NCBI GenBank assembly: GCA_022820725.1
Contig: JAJEFA010000012.1
Coordinates: forward strand, 171,068 to 235,067
From: Candidatus Binatia bacterium
GTDB taxonomy: Bacteria > Desulfobacterota > Binatia > Bin18
Direction of reading: 5' to 3'
DNA: 64,000 nucleotides
The stretch's first letter is position 1. Every line of letters begins with the position of its first letter. Under the pieces are notes generated by a model. The model was not told the DNA's origin. It worked only from the letters and a program-made list of their open reading frames with translations, and did no database searches. This document shows, in pieces, positions 10,001 through 18,163 of this stretch. The position numbers were made by a program, and so were the translations under genes.

Positions 10001-10564
10001 TTCCTGTTGCGGCAAGTGATTGGCCTGAATCTCGACATAAAAGCGCCCATCAAAAATCGCGGCATATTCGTCGGCTGCGGCCCGGGCGCGTTTGCCGTCG
10101 TCGCGCAGCATGGCGCGGGCCAGTTCGCCGCTGAGGCAGCCGGACAGGGCAATCAGGCCACCGTTGAGTTCGCGCAGCAGTTCGCGGTCAACGCGGGGTT
10201 TGCGGTAGAAGCCTTCGGTAAAGCCGGCGGTGACGAGGCGGCACAGGTTACGGTAGCCCTCCTGGTTCATGGCCAGCAGAATGAGATGGAAATTCCCACC
10301 GTGTTCCAGGTCGTGTGCGCCGGCCGGCTGTTTGTCAAAGCGACTCTGGGGTGCGACATACATTTCGCAGCCAATGATGGGCTTAATACCGTGGCTGGCC
10401 GCAGTCCGGTAGAAATCGATCGCGCCAAACATATTGCCATGATCGGTCATGGCCACCGCCGACATCCCGTGCCCGGCCACCTGCGGCATCAGATGTGAGA
10501 CCTTATTGGCTCCGTCAAGCAAGCTATACTGCGTGTGCAAATGGAGATGTACAAAATCCTTCAC
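7097..10564 (-). CDS. dnaE: DNA polymerase III subunit alpha
   Basis: 1,155 residues. I place the start at the GTG at 10564, which is preceded by GGGGGAGG at 7 bases and gives the standard VKDFVHLHLHTQYSLLDG start; a longer open frame reaches into guaA. The PHP domain is at the N-terminus, the polymerase active site contains PDIDVDF with the metal-binding aspartates, followed by the fingers, the helix-hairpin-helix region (YGFNKSHAASYALISYQ), an OB domain and the C-terminal tail. Residues typical of DnaE1-type replicative polymerases are present and the length is normal. It starts 13 bases after the guaA stop, so the two are probably co-transcribed. Confidence 0.96.
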   Translation of the reverse strand: MKDFVHLHLHTQYSLLDGANKVSHLMPQVAGHGMSAVAMTDHGNMFGAIDFYRTAASHGIKPIIGCEMYVAPQSRFDKQPAGAHDLEHGGNFHLILLAMNQEGYRNLCRLVTAGFTEGFYRKPRVDRELLRELNGGLIALSGCLSGELARAMLRDDGKRARAAADEYAAIFDGRFYVEIQANHLPQQEKVNPALIELSRQRSLPLIATNDCHYLKAEDAEAHEILLCVQSAKVMSDENRWRFGTDQLYVKTPEEMIAEFAHCPDAIANTVEVADRCNLDLSFGNFYFPNYDVQSGGTLEDCLEQTAREGLEERLKPLRTEEDWDSAKEQAYRDRLDYELKVIGEMGFPGYFLIVADFIGYARSQGIPVGPGRGSAAGSLVAYALKITDIDPIRYQLLFERFLNPGRKSMPDIDVDFCYERRDEVIRYIKDKYGEDKVAQIITFGTLKGKQAIKDVGRALEFSYGETDRIAKLYPAPKQGKDHPLETALDMEPRLREVREHGEREQKLFAHSLKLEGLLRHASKHAAGIVIAPNPLVEHLPLYVDKEKNVLTQYAGPDVDTIGLIKFDFLGLKTLTLTHDVVRRIEESRGTVIDLSTIPLDDKQTYRALTRGDTVGVFQMEGSGIRKLITQLKPSCFEDIFAVIALFRPGPLDSGAAEQFIKRKHGKEAVSYPHPLLEPVLKETYGVTIYQEQVMQIAQTLAGYSLSDADNLRRAMGKKKKEVMQEERAKFLKGASDNRIKDKLAGEIFDAMETFAAYGFNKSHAASYALISYQTAYLKAHFPQEFMAALTSLEMGDTNKTYKNMAECRTHNIPVLPPDVNESGEDFTVRGQTIRFGLGAVKGVGSKAIEVIQEARQDGPFTDVYDFCTRVQSSQANKRVMESLIKCGAFDSFQTPRARLLAGVEDVMRWAAQKASGHSNANQMGLFANGGADPALPELPQTEEWSDIEKLNKERETLGFFITGHPLDKYVGRLHGVTSLTTADLKGRSHQEKVRLAGVVQSLKLKNNKKGDRYATYTLEDKAGGVEVIVWPEAYRRHEAEVHSEQPVLVSGSLDVDEERCQIIANEIVPLDAVAKAEVKQVHIQVPADSTTKEDIVELKTVLTKHQGRCQTFLHVLHADHSETIISLPEQLKVAPTAEMLTDVEQLFDRGVASFQ

Positions 10565-10577
10565 TACAACCTCCCCC

Positions 10578-12107
10578 TCATTCCCATTCAATGGTTGCCG
10601 GTGGTTTGGAAGAAATATCGTAGACGACCCGGTTGATGCCGCGGACTTCGTTAATAATACGATTGGATATCGTCCCCAGCAGCTCACCGGGCAGACGCGC
10701 CCAGTCCGCGGTCATGCCGTCCACACTCTCAACGGCCCGGATGGCTACAACATACTCATACGTCCGCGCGTCACCCATGACGCCAACCGTCTTGACCGGT
10801 AGTAACACGGCGAAGGCCTGCCAGACCCGGTCATAATAGCCTGCGGCCCGGATTTCCTCGTCGACAATGGCGTCTGAGGCACGCAGCAGGTCCAGGAGCT
10901 CGACTCGCACCGGACCGAGTATACGAATCGCCAACCCCGGCCCAGGAAAAGGCTGGCGTCCGACGATGTCCTCGGGAAGACCAAGCAGCCGGCCCAACCC
11001 GCGCACTTCGTCTTTGAATAATTCCCGCAGCGGTTCCACCAATCTGAGCCGCATCCGTTCCGGCAGACCGCCAACATTATGATGGCTCTTGATAGTTGCC
11101 GCTGGTCCCTTAAAGGAAACGGACTCAATCACGTCAGGATACAGGGTACCTTGGGCCAGGAATTCCACATCTGGCAGCGAAGCCGCTTCTTCTTCAAAGA
11201 CCTCAATAAAGACGTGGCCGATAATGCGCCGCTTGCGTTCCGGGTCGTCGACCCCAGCGAGGCGTTCAAGAAAACGTTCAGCCGCGTTGACTGGCCGAAT
11301 ATCCAGCCCCAGTTGGGAGAACACGCGCACGACACTGTCCGCCTCGCCCTGACGCAAGAGGCCGTTATCAACAAAAATGCAGGTCAGACGATCGCCAATC
11401 GCCCGATGAATCAAGAGGGCGACAACGGCTGAATCCACACCGCCGCTCAGACCACACACGACCCGCTTGTCTCCAACTTGGTCACGAATGCGTTGGACTT
11501 CGCGTTCGATAAAGCCTTCCATCGTCCAGTCTGCGGCGCAGCCACAAATCCGGAAAAGAAAATTGTGGAGGACATCTTTCCCCCTCTCGGTATGGATAAC
11601 TTCGGGGTGAAACTGGACACCGAAATATCGGCCCGAATCATCGCGGCAGGCGGCTATGGGTGAGTTGTCCGAATGGGCCAGGACCGTCCAGCCTGTGGGT
11701 AGGGATTCCATTTTGTCGCCATGGCTCATCCAGACTTGGGTCGAGACCGTAGACGAGAAACCAGTGAACAGGTCGGTCGTATCATCGACCATCAGTTGGG
11801 CCGGACCAAACTCGCGCCGTTCCGCCTGAGCAACCTGCCCCCCGGCCAGTTGGTGCAGCACTCCCATGCCATAGCAAATCCCCAAAAAAGGAACCGGCAG
11901 ACCAAGGATTGAGGCGGCGAGCGCTGGAGCGTCTTCGTCGTACACGCTGGCAGGCCCGCCCGACAGAATAATGCCTTCGGGATTTAGGGCCTGAATACGA
12001 TCCACGGAGATATTGTAGGGGTGAATTTCGCAGTAGACCTGCGCTTCACGAACGCGCCGGGCAATCAACTGCGTATACTGACTGCCGAAATCAAGAACCA
12101 GAATCAT
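10578..12107 (-). CDS. guaA: GMP synthase (glutamine-hydrolysing)
   Basis: 509 residues from the ATG at 12107; two in-frame GTG codons lie 9 and 12 bases upstream and give a slightly longer alternative. It makes GMP from XMP, ATP and glutamine. The class I amidotransferase domain starts [20 protein letters not shown], has the nucleophile elbow GICYGM and FHPEVIHT; the ATP pyrophosphatase domain has SGGVDSAV; the C-terminal dimerisation domain ends KPPATIEWE. It lies directly downstream of guaB, so both steps from IMP to GMP are encoded together. Confidence 0.96.
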   Translation of the reverse strand: MILVLDFGSQYTQLIARRVREAQVYCEIHPYNISVDRIQALNPEGIILSGGPASVYDEDAPALAASILGLPVPFLGICYGMGVLHQLAGGQVAQAERREFGPAQLMVDDTTDLFTGFSSTVSTQVWMSHGDKMESLPTGWTVLAHSDNSPIAACRDDSGRYFGVQFHPEVIHTERGKDVLHNFLFRICGCAADWTMEGFIEREVQRIRDQVGDKRVVCGLSGGVDSAVVALLIHRAIGDRLTCIFVDNGLLRQGEADSVVRVFSQLGLDIRPVNAAERFLERLAGVDDPERKRRIIGHVFIEVFEEEAASLPDVEFLAQGTLYPDVIESVSFKGPAATIKSHHNVGGLPERMRLRLVEPLRELFKDEVRGLGRLLGLPEDIVGRQPFPGPGLAIRILGPVRVELLDLLRASDAIVDEEIRAAGYYDRVWQAFAVLLPVKTVGVMGDARTYEYVVAIRAVESVDGMTADWARLPGELLGTISNRIINEVRGINRVVYDISSKPPATIEWE

Positions 12108-12169
12108 ACCTTCCACCACCAGGGCCGGCCCTCAGCGCACAGCGCGTTGGGCCGAAGTGCCCATCTTCC

Positions 12170-13645
12170 CTACTCCAGCCGATAATTGGGCGCTTCCTTG
12201 GTAATAATCACATCGTGGACGTGGTTTTCTCGTAGCCCGGCCGGAGAGACCCGGACAAAACGGACCTTGGTTCTGAGCTCCTCCAGGTTATGGCAGCCGG
12301 TATAGCCCATGCCGGCTTTCAGGCCACCAACCAACTGATCGACGACAACCGATAATGGCCCCTTGTACGGCACTCGCCCCTCAATCCCCTCGGGCACCAG
12401 CTTACCCGCGCTTTCCTCCGTGTCTTGAAAATACCGGTTCCGGCTTCCTTCCCGCTCGCGCATGGCCTCAAGCGAGCCCATGCCTCGATATTGTTTATAC
12501 GAGCGGCCTTGATACAGAATGGTTTCCCCTGGGCTTTCTTCTGTGCCGGCGAAGAGACTGCCGATCATGACTGCCTGCGCGCCGGCGGCTAAGGCCTTCA
12601 CAATGTCGCCGGAAAAACGAATCCCGCCGTCAGAAATCACCGGGACTCCGGCCCGTTCGGCAACTCGAACCGTATCAACCACTGCCGTCAGCTGCGGCAC
12701 CCCCACCCCCGAGACCATACGCGTAGTACAGATGGACGCAGGCCCAATACCGACTTTAATCCCGTCTGCACCAGCCCCGATCAGCGCCTGTGCCCCCTCA
12801 GCCGTGGCGATATTACCCGCCACGACCTCCAGACCTCTAAAATTGCGTTTCAGAGATCTGAGCGTCTCAATGACGCTGGTCGTGTGCCCATGAGCCGTAT
12901 CAAGGACGACCAGATCAGCACCCGCCTCAACGACGGATTCCGTCCGCGCTTCCCAGTCATCACCGGTACCAATAGCGGCCGCGACCCGGAGACGCCCATA
13001 CTCATCCTTACAGGCATGTGGGTGTTGGCTCGTTTTCTCAATATCTTTCACAGTGATGAGTCCCTTGAGATGCATGGTCTCATCAACAACCAGTAATTTT
13101 TCGATCCGATGCGTATGTAGAATTTCTTCCGCTTCTTCGCGGCTAATCCCCGGCCGGGCGGTCACGAGATTATCTTTGGTCATCACTTCTGAGACCAAGC
13201 GGTCGAGCCGTTTTTCAAAACGGAGATCACGGTTGGTTAAAATACCGACCAGTTTGTCATCTTTGATGACCGGTAGCCCGGATATCTGGGAGCGATCCAT
13301 AATATCCCGCGCCTGGGCGATAGTCGTGTCGGGAGTCACGGTAATGGGGTCAATAATGACGCCGCTCTCATGCTTTTTGACCTTGGCAATCTCTGCGGCC
13401 TGAGCTGGAATGCCCAAATTACGATGAATTACTCCGATACCGCCCGCCTGAGCCATGGCAATAGCAGCCCGCGCCTCAGTCACCGTATCCATGGCTGCAC
13501 TCACCAACGGCGTATTCAGGCGAATCGTTCGCGTGACAGAGGTCGAGACGTCCGCGTCTTTGGGTAAAAAATCGGATTCACCAGGCAGGAGGAGAATGTC
13601 GTCAAAGGTGAGACCTTCGGGGATTTCTGCGGGCAGCATAGGCAT
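12170..13645 (-). CDS. guaB: IMP dehydrogenase
   Basis: 491 residues. Oxidises IMP to XMP with NAD, the committed step to guanine nucleotides. [16 protein letters not shown] opens the catalytic barrel, two CBS domains occupy about 95-205 ([25 protein letters not shown]), and the catalytic-cysteine loop GPASICTTR and flap region GMGSLEAM are intact. Two ATG codons lie 6 bases apart; a GAGG Shine-Dalgarno fits the second (13639) about as well as the first. A strong minus-strand terminator lies immediately upstream, so guaB appears to head the guaB-guaA-dnaE transcription unit or to be controlled by that terminator. Confidence 0.96.
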   Translation of the reverse strand: MPMLPAEIPEGLTFDDILLLPGESDFLPKDADVSTSVTRTIRLNTPLVSAAMDTVTEARAAIAMAQAGGIGVIHRNLGIPAQAAEIAKVKKHESGVIIDPITVTPDTTIAQARDIMDRSQISGLPVIKDDKLVGILTNRDLRFEKRLDRLVSEVMTKDNLVTARPGISREEAEEILHTHRIEKLLVVDETMHLKGLITVKDIEKTSQHPHACKDEYGRLRVAAAIGTGDDWEARTESVVEAGADLVVLDTAHGHTTSVIETLRSLKRNFRGLEVVAGNIATAEGAQALIGAGADGIKVGIGPASICTTRMVSGVGVPQLTAVVDTVRVAERAGVPVISDGGIRFSGDIVKALAAGAQAVMIGSLFAGTEESPGETILYQGRSYKQYRGMGSLEAMREREGSRNRYFQDTEESAGKLVPEGIEGRVPYKGPLSVVVDQLVGGLKAGMGYTGCHNLEELRTKVRFVRVSPAGLRENHVHDVIITKEAPNYRLE

Positions 13646-13664
13646 ATTCCTCAGCTCATAGTTA

Positions 13665-13700
13665 CAAAAAAGCCCATCTCGTCTGCGGATGAGATGGGCT
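13665..13700 (-). terminator. Intrinsic terminator between the ferredoxin gene and guaB
   Basis: A perfect 10-bp stem (AGCCCATCTC with GAGATGGGCT, 13671..13680 and 13691..13700) with a 10-base loop is followed on the minus strand by six T residues. It would end the transcript of the upstream ferredoxin gene. Because it lies only about 20 bases before the guaB start codon, it could also act as an attenuator in a guaB leader. Confidence 0.8.
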
Positions 13701-13817
13701 CTATTTCTTGTCGTGTCAGACAGTCGTCGCTGCCATGCTTTTCCTTATCAAACCCCTACCCCTTTCGCAAGCCGGAGCGTGAGGCACAATATATAGGGGT
13801 ATCCGCGCATTTTTCAA

Positions 13818-14201
13818 TCAGGCGATCTCTTTCATTTTCTGATAGGTTGCGTGGTCCATCCAGCCTGACACCTTGCGCGGATTCGTTTCCACCTCAACGT
13901 CCTCCAGGACTTGGGTCTGGCAGGCCAAGCGGTAGGATTTCCCTTCCCAGGCGACGTGCTTCTCCTCCCTGACACTCAGCGGTGAGAGGGCTCGGTGATC
14001 GTTCACTTTCACCCGACATGTCCCACAAAACCCCTTGCCGCGGCAATTGAGCAATTTTGCAGGAAACGGCATTCCGGTAAATGGATCGGGGCCGAAGAGC
14101 GGGTAGAGGTCTATCTTGTTTTCTAAGGCGACCTCACGCAGATTCGATCCTTTGGCCACTTCAATTGTCAATTCCTGTTTAATAAACGTTACTGACGGCA
14201 T
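13818..14201 (-). CDS. 2Fe-2S ferredoxin
   Basis: 127 residues with a plant-type/adrenodoxin-like beta-grasp. The cluster ligands are visible as Cys53, Cys59 and Cys62 (NCRGKGFCGTCRV) and Cys94 (RLACQTQ). The N-terminus PSVTFIKQELTIEVAKGSNLREVA is the usual first beta hairpin. It is a single-electron carrier; the redox partner is not evident from the neighbourhood. It is transcribed away from the small-protein operon at 14.3 kb and ends before the terminator at 13.7 kb. Confidence 0.9.
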   Translation of the reverse strand: MPSVTFIKQELTIEVAKGSNLREVALENKIDLYPLFGPDPFTGMPFPAKLLNCRGKGFCGTCRVKVNDHRALSPLSVREEKHVAWEGKSYRLACQTQVLEDVEVETNPRKVSGWMDHATYQKMKEIA

Positions 14202-14276
14202 GCGCTTGCAGCCTCCTTCACCCTCGTGTTAGGCAGTTGTTTATCTGGTCTGACCACACAAATCCAGAGGTGGGGT

Positions 14277-14489
14277 ATGTATGTTGATGTGAGTTGCAGA
14301 AAATGTGGACAGCAAAAACGGATGGACATTGGCGCTCCTCGCAATGATGCCCTTGAAGACCATCTGCACTACTTGAAAGAGCGCCTTACCCACCAGCCCA
14401 GCTTTCAGTGTTTTGGCGGTCATTTTGAACTGTCCGCTCCGCTGCCTGACTTTTGGGACATCCACTGGGAGACGCTCGGAGAAACCTAG
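14277..14489 (+). CDS. Small Cys-pair protein, function unknown
   Basis: 70 residues, starting at the ATG at 14277 because GAGG sits 7 bases before it; a longer frame starts 51 bases upstream. The N-terminal C7-x2-C10 pair and Cys45 hint at a metal-binding knuckle. The C-terminus is aromatic and acidic. I recognise no family. It is first in a three-gene plus-strand run with the LeuA-like domain protein and the ArsC-fold selenoprotein, 42 bases before the former. Confidence 0.65.
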   Translation: MYVDVSCRKCGQQKRMDIGAPRNDALEDHLHYLKERLTHQPSFQCFGGHFELSAPLPDFWDIHWETLGET

Positions 14490-14531
14490 AAACAGCCGAC
14501 CTGACTCAATACAACCGGCATTGGAGTATGC

Positions 14532-15029
14532 ATGGCACAGCAACCAGAACAAAGTGGAGAATTCTTCACCGAGACCACCACCCCGCAAGCCTCGCAAGAA
14601 GTCAAGCGATGGCATCAAGACCCTGACTATCGCCCTCCGTTTCGCATTATCCGCTGGCGGGTCATTGATGAAGTGTGGAACGGGCAAAGCGCTATCGATG
14701 CGGTTGTCCTCGTTGAAGTGGACAAACAACATGATTTTGGTGCGGCGCAAGGGGTGGGAGGCGTCCATGCGCTGGACCAAGCCCTCCGTCAGGTTCTGAC
14801 GAAGCACTTCTCCTTTCTTGCGGGCGTAGACCTCGTTGAATTGTATACCCACCGTGGCGGCGCCGGGACAGCGGCGGAGGTTGTGTCCATCATGAAGTTC
14901 AGCGATGGCAAACGGCAGTGGAGCAGCATGCGTCAATCACGCGACTTACTCGAATCCGCCTGGCTGGCCCTGATTGACGGGTACGAGTGGATTATTGCGA
15001 AATCTCGTCGAAAAAAAATACCGCGATAA
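14532..15029 (+). CDS. Stand-alone LeuA-type regulatory (allosteric) domain protein
   Basis: 165 residues. From about residue 40 the sequence follows the C-terminal regulatory domain of 2-isopropylmalate synthase: a first module WNGQSAIDAVVLVEV, a helix with GVHALDQALRQVL, a second strand LVELYTHRGGAGTAAEV and the terminal helix SRDLLESAWLALIDGYEW, equivalent to the LeuA ending STDILEASWLALVDG. No catalytic TIM barrel is present and the gene has its own start, so it is a free-standing domain rather than a broken leuA. In LeuA this domain binds leucine; the ligand here is unknown. It lies 16 bases before the selenoprotein gene. Confidence 0.7.
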   Translation: MAQQPEQSGEFFTETTTPQASQEVKRWHQDPDYRPPFRIIRWRVIDEVWNGQSAIDAVVLVEVDKQHDFGAAQGVGGVHALDQALRQVLTKHFSFLAGVDLVELYTHRGGAGTAAEVVSIMKFSDGKRQWSSMRQSRDLLESAWLALIDGYEWIIAKSRRKKIPR

Positions 15030-15045
15030 GAGAAGAGGAAGCGAA

Positions 15046-15399
15046 ATGCCAAAGGCACGTCTGGACTGGCAGTATCATCGTCCAAGTTGAGTGACCTGCA
15101 AAAAAGCACAAGAGTTTCTTGTGCAGAAAGCGGTGACCGCCGCCAGCGTTGTGAATGCACGCAAAGAACAGTTTGATCGCGTTCGGACCCTGGAATTGCT
15201 GCGACCGCTCAGCGAAGTCGTGGCCGTAAAAGGTAAAAAGATACTGCGTTTTTCCCTGAAAAAGGGCCAGCCACCACCTGACACATTGCTTTCGGCCGTT
15301 ATTGGCCCCTCAGGTAATCTGCGTGCCCCGGCCATACGCGCAGGCAAGCGGCTTGTGGTTGGCTTCCATCCCGACGTCTACGGTGAACTGTTTGGGTAG
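15046..15399 (+). CDS. ArsC/Spx-fold selenoprotein with U-x-x-C motif (UGA read as selenocysteine)
   Basis: 117 residues if the in-frame TGA at 15088..15090 is read as selenocysteine at position 15. The ATG at 15046 has a GAGGA Shine-Dalgarno at good spacing and gives MPKARLDWQYHRPS, then Sec15-V-T-C18-K-K-A-Q. This is exactly the active-site loop of ArsC/Spx-like thioredoxin folds (C-x-x-C-K-K-A) with the first cysteine replaced. The rest (FDRVRTLELLRPLSEVV, GPSGNLRAPAIRAGKRLVVG) keeps the family pattern, including the cis-Pro-like RAPAI region, and stays open for over 100 codons. A hairpin suited to a bacterial SECIS follows the UGA. I recall that ArsC-family selenoproteins are known in bacteria. 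Its substrate is unknown; a redox or reductase role is inferred. A nonsense mutation or read error is the alternative. Confidence 0.8.
15106..15124 (+). promoter_or_regulatory. Candidate bacterial SECIS hairpin
   Basis: A perfect 8-bp stem (GCACAAGA with TCTTGTGC) and a GTT loop begin 15 bases after the UGA codon; 23 bases separate the UGA from the apical loop and the first loop base is G. This fits the bacterial SECIS consensus as I recall it (loop 16-37 bases from UGA, G in the first two loop positions). Confidence 0.65.
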
Positions 15400-15418
15400 A
15401 AGACCCCCTCACCCCCGG

Positions 15419-15441
15419 CCCTCTCCCTCCAGGGGAGAGGG
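15419..15441. repeat. GC-rich palindromic intergenic repeat
   Basis: A 9-bp stem (CCCTCTCCC with GGGAGAGGG) with a 5-base loop lies between two convergent genes. This sequence type is a widespread interspersed element in many draft genomes. It might help terminate the selenoprotein operon but has no T tract. Confidence 0.45.
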
Positions 15442-15540
15442 AATGCTTTGCGGTTCTGTAGGTCGGATTGGCGGAACACCCTCCGACAGATTTGTTGTCC
15501 GGTTAATCTGAATTTCCCCACACCCCTCCCCCACGTCGTT

Positions 15541-16215
15541 CTATACCGGTCGTTTCAACGGCGTCCCCCACTGATCCACACAGGTGACTTCTTCAACTGC
15601 CATTCGGCGCACGGGGCCAAATTTACCCATGGGATAGCCGACCGGGAGAAGGGCATAGGTCGAGATGTTATCCGGCAGATTGAGGACCGGCCGCAGTTCC
15701 TCCTCGTGCAGCGAACAGACCGTGGTGAGCGTGGCACCGAGCCCCAATGCACGACAGGCCAGCAACATATTCTGCACCGCAGGATAAATGCTTGACCCCG
15801 ACAGGCGGGCCAGCTTTGCCGCTAATTGCGCGCCAGCTTCACCCGGCGGCATCGGTCGTTCTTTGAGACAGGCAAAAATCAGGACCGGTACTTCAGCCAG
15901 ATTGTCGGCCAAATAGCTTGCGGCGTCCAATAATCTTCTGAATTTTCCTTCTTCCATATGACTCGGCCCCGGCCGACCATCGTAGATGGTCCGCGCTTGT
16001 TCCCAGCCTTTTTGATAGATGCGTTGGACTTCCCGTTTGACTTCAGCATCTTTCACAACGAGAAAGCGCCAGTGCTGGGTATTGCCACCGCTGGCAGCCC
16101 GAATACCAGCGTCGAGGAGCTGATAAATAATGTCGTCCGAGACCGGGTCGGTTTTCAGCCGACGCATACTCCGGGTCGAAAACATGATGTCAAACAATTC
16201 CGCTTGTGCTGCCAT
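15541..16215 (-). CDS. Nitroreductase-family flavoprotein
   Basis: 224 residues. FMN-dependent nitroreductase fold: N-terminal helix with STRSMRRLKTDPVSD (FMN phosphate contacts), ASGGNTQHWRFLVV (FMN-binding Asn/Gln segment), the central helix SSIYPAVQNMLLACRALGLG and the C-terminal LLPVGYPMGKFGPVRR. These enzymes reduce nitro groups, quinones or iodotyrosines with NAD(P)H; the substrate is not predictable here. A helical insertion with acidic residues lies at about 75-100. It converges on the ArsC-fold selenoprotein gene and diverges from the lipoprotein hydrolase. Confidence 0.88.
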   Translation of the reverse strand: MAAQAELFDIMFSTRSMRRLKTDPVSDDIIYQLLDAGIRAASGGNTQHWRFLVVKDAEVKREVQRIYQKGWEQARTIYDGRPGPSHMEEGKFRRLLDAASYLADNLAEVPVLIFACLKERPMPPGEAGAQLAAKLARLSGSSIYPAVQNMLLACRALGLGATLTTVCSLHEEELRPVLNLPDNISTYALLPVGYPMGKFGPVRRMAVEEVTCVDQWGTPLKRPV

Positions 16216-16434
16216 GAACCGCCTCCTTACTGATGTCTCGATATGTGTGCGTGTTCTCCGGCATCCCCTTGTCGGAATTCCTCAGCACGGCTAGAGTGAC
16301 CGGCCAGAATTTTATTGTCCACGACAAAAGCAAGGGGGTAGAGAACGCCAAGTGCATTGTGCGTGTCCGCCCGCCCTGTGTCAAATGGAACGCCGCAGTC
16401 TTCTCAGGCTGACACGATAAGGAGTAAGCAGGTT

Positions 16435-17382
16435 ATGAATAGGCTTCGAAACCGGCAACGATCATATAGAGGCAGAGGCGTACTTCTAGTGCTCGCCTTC
16501 ATCTTGACCGGCTGTGGAGGTTCGGCGCCGAGTCTGACAGGAGAAGAGATTCAAGCCAGGAATCCAAACCATACCTATGTGGAAATTGACGGTGTTGCGC
16601 TGCATTACCAGCAAACCGGCTTGGGCCGGCCGCTGATCTTTATCCACGGCCTGCTCGAAGATTACCGTATCTGGCGGCATATCACCCCAGGGCTGACCTA
16701 TGGCAATACGGTCTATGAACTGGACTTGATGGGCTTTGGCCTGTCTGAGAAACCGCAAGATAAAACCTACGATCTGGACACCTATCTGGCGCAACTCACG
16801 GCGTATATTGAGAACTTCCACTTAGAAAACATTATTCTTGCGGGACACGACTTCGGAGCGGTCATCGCGGCAGCCTATGCCCTCCAGAGCCCGGCCAACG
16901 TCCATAAACTGATTCTGATGAGCGCTCCAATCTCGGCGCACGAAAGTCTGCCGCTCAATATACGCCTGCTCGGGGTTCCCCTGATCGGCAGCCTGCTGAG
17001 CGGAGACTGGTTTCTCAAGCGCATCCTTCAGGAGGGGGTGTTTGACAAGCAGATCATGAGCGACGCCATGGTCAAGCAGTATCTTGAGCCCTTCGAAGAT
17101 GATCCCGGCGCCCGCGCGGCTCTGCGCAAATTTCTCCGCGAGTTTGATCTCGACCGCGTCGTTGAAGAGGACATTTTTCCCAATCTGAGTGCCCTCACCA
17201 TGCCCACCTTACTCCTCTACGGCGGCCAGGATCAATTTACCTCCATGGATGTTGCGCGCGAGCTTGATGTGGCAATTCCAAGCGCGGATTTGCAGGTCGT
17301 CACCCGCAGCGGACACTTCATCCTTGAAGACCGTCCGGAAGATGTCCGCCAGCAAATCAAAGAATGGATTGACAAAGATTAA
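16435..17382 (+). CDS. Lipoprotein alpha/beta hydrolase
   Basis: 315 residues from the ATG at 16435; a longer open frame upstream lacks the correct signal peptide. The N-terminus has an Arg-rich n-region, a hydrophobic core and the lipobox LTGC with Cys27 as the lipidated residue, so the enzyme is membrane-anchored outside the cytoplasm. The core is an alpha/beta hydrolase: HGLLEDYRIW oxyanion region, nucleophile elbow GHDFGA with aspartate as nucleophile, and the terminal histidine in SGHFILEDRPE. An Asp nucleophile is characteristic of epoxide hydrolases and haloalkane dehalogenases, so one of these activities is likelier than esterase. Confidence 0.85.
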   Translation: MNRLRNRQRSYRGRGVLLVLAFILTGCGGSAPSLTGEEIQARNPNHTYVEIDGVALHYQQTGLGRPLIFIHGLLEDYRIWRHITPGLTYGNTVYELDLMGFGLSEKPQDKTYDLDTYLAQLTAYIENFHLENIILAGHDFGAVIAAAYALQSPANVHKLILMSAPISAHESLPLNIRLLGVPLIGSLLSGDWFLKRILQEGVFDKQIMSDAMVKQYLEPFEDDPGARAALRKFLREFDLDRVVEEDIFPNLSALTMPTLLLYGGQDQFTSMDVARELDVAIPSADLQVVTRSGHFILEDRPEDVRQQIKEWIDKD

Positions 17383-17476
17383 AGAGAGAGTCCAGGGACC
17401 AATTGACAATATGGACCTTACCAGTCTAGCTTGGGAGACAGAAAGAAGATTCAGTATCTGGTGAAGGAGTCAGACC

Positions 17477-18028
17477 ATGAGCTACGAAGAAATTGAATTC
17501 AGCCGGCACTGCGACGCCATTCAAATCCCCCAAGGCATCAAAGTGACTATTCCCAAAGGAACACCCGGCGTCATCACCCAGGCCCTGGGCGATACCTATA
17601 CCCTCCAGCTTCCAACGCTGGGAGGTCTCTATCGCGTCTCTGATAAGGATGCGGACGCGATTGGTAAAGAAAGCAGGGGACCTGCCCCGGCCGTCGTTGC
17701 GGGTACGGGCTGCCACGTTACTGAGGATCAAGTCTGGACGCAACTCAAGAATGTCTACGACCCGGAAATCCCGGTGAATATCGTTGATCTCGGTCTGGTA
17801 TATGACCTCAGCGTGAAAGACCGACCGGAGGGTGGAACCGATGTTGATGTCAAAATGACCCTTACCGCTCAGGGGTGCGGCATGGGACCTGCTATTGCCA
17901 TGGACGCGCAGATGCGGATCGAAGGTATCCCTGGAGTTGAAGACGCGAATGTCGAGGTGGTGTGGGACCCACCCTGGACGCCGGCCATGATTTCGCCCGA
18001 AGGCAAAGAAAAACTCGGTTTGGATTAG
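17477..18028 (+). CDS. sufT: Fe-S cluster assembly protein SufT (MIP18/DUF59 family)
   Basis: 183 residues. The N-terminal part (IPKGTPGVITQALGDTYTLQ) is the SufT-specific extension; the C-terminal part is the DUF59/MIP18 domain with LKNVYDPEIPVNIVDLGLVY, the conserved cysteine region LTAQGCGMGPAIA and the WDPPWTPAMISPEGKEKLG ending. SufT-type proteins help mature Fe-S proteins, especially when cluster demand is high. No other suf gene is visible. It lies 94 bases after the hydrolase gene, with GAAGGAG before the ATG. Confidence 0.9.
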   Translation: MSYEEIEFSRHCDAIQIPQGIKVTIPKGTPGVITQALGDTYTLQLPTLGGLYRVSDKDADAIGKESRGPAPAVVAGTGCHVTEDQVWTQLKNVYDPEIPVNIVDLGLVYDLSVKDRPEGGTDVDVKMTLTAQGCGMGPAIAMDAQMRIEGIPGVEDANVEVVWDPPWTPAMISPEGKEKLGLD

Positions 18029-18034
18029 ATACCA

Positions 18035-18061
18035 ATGGGGCGGTCAGGCAGGCCGCCCCGT
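18035..18061 (+). terminator. Hairpin after sufT, possible terminator
   Basis: A GC-rich stem (GGGGCGG with CCGCCCC, 18037..18043 and 18053..18059) follows the sufT stop codon by about 10 bases. The downstream T run is weak and displaced, so termination is only possible. Confidence 0.35.
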
Positions 18062-18163
18062 CTCCACGCTCAGCCATTTTCCTCACTTCGACTGAAACGC
18101 AGTCCACCCGCTGTCGTAATATTAGTCAATGCCGACGGCGATTCGAGCCGAACGCGTCCCCTA

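Noticed and set aside
9035..10498. 487-codon plus-strand open frame
   Set aside because: It lies antisense to dnaE, whose motifs are fully conserved; the open antisense frame comes from dnaE codon composition.
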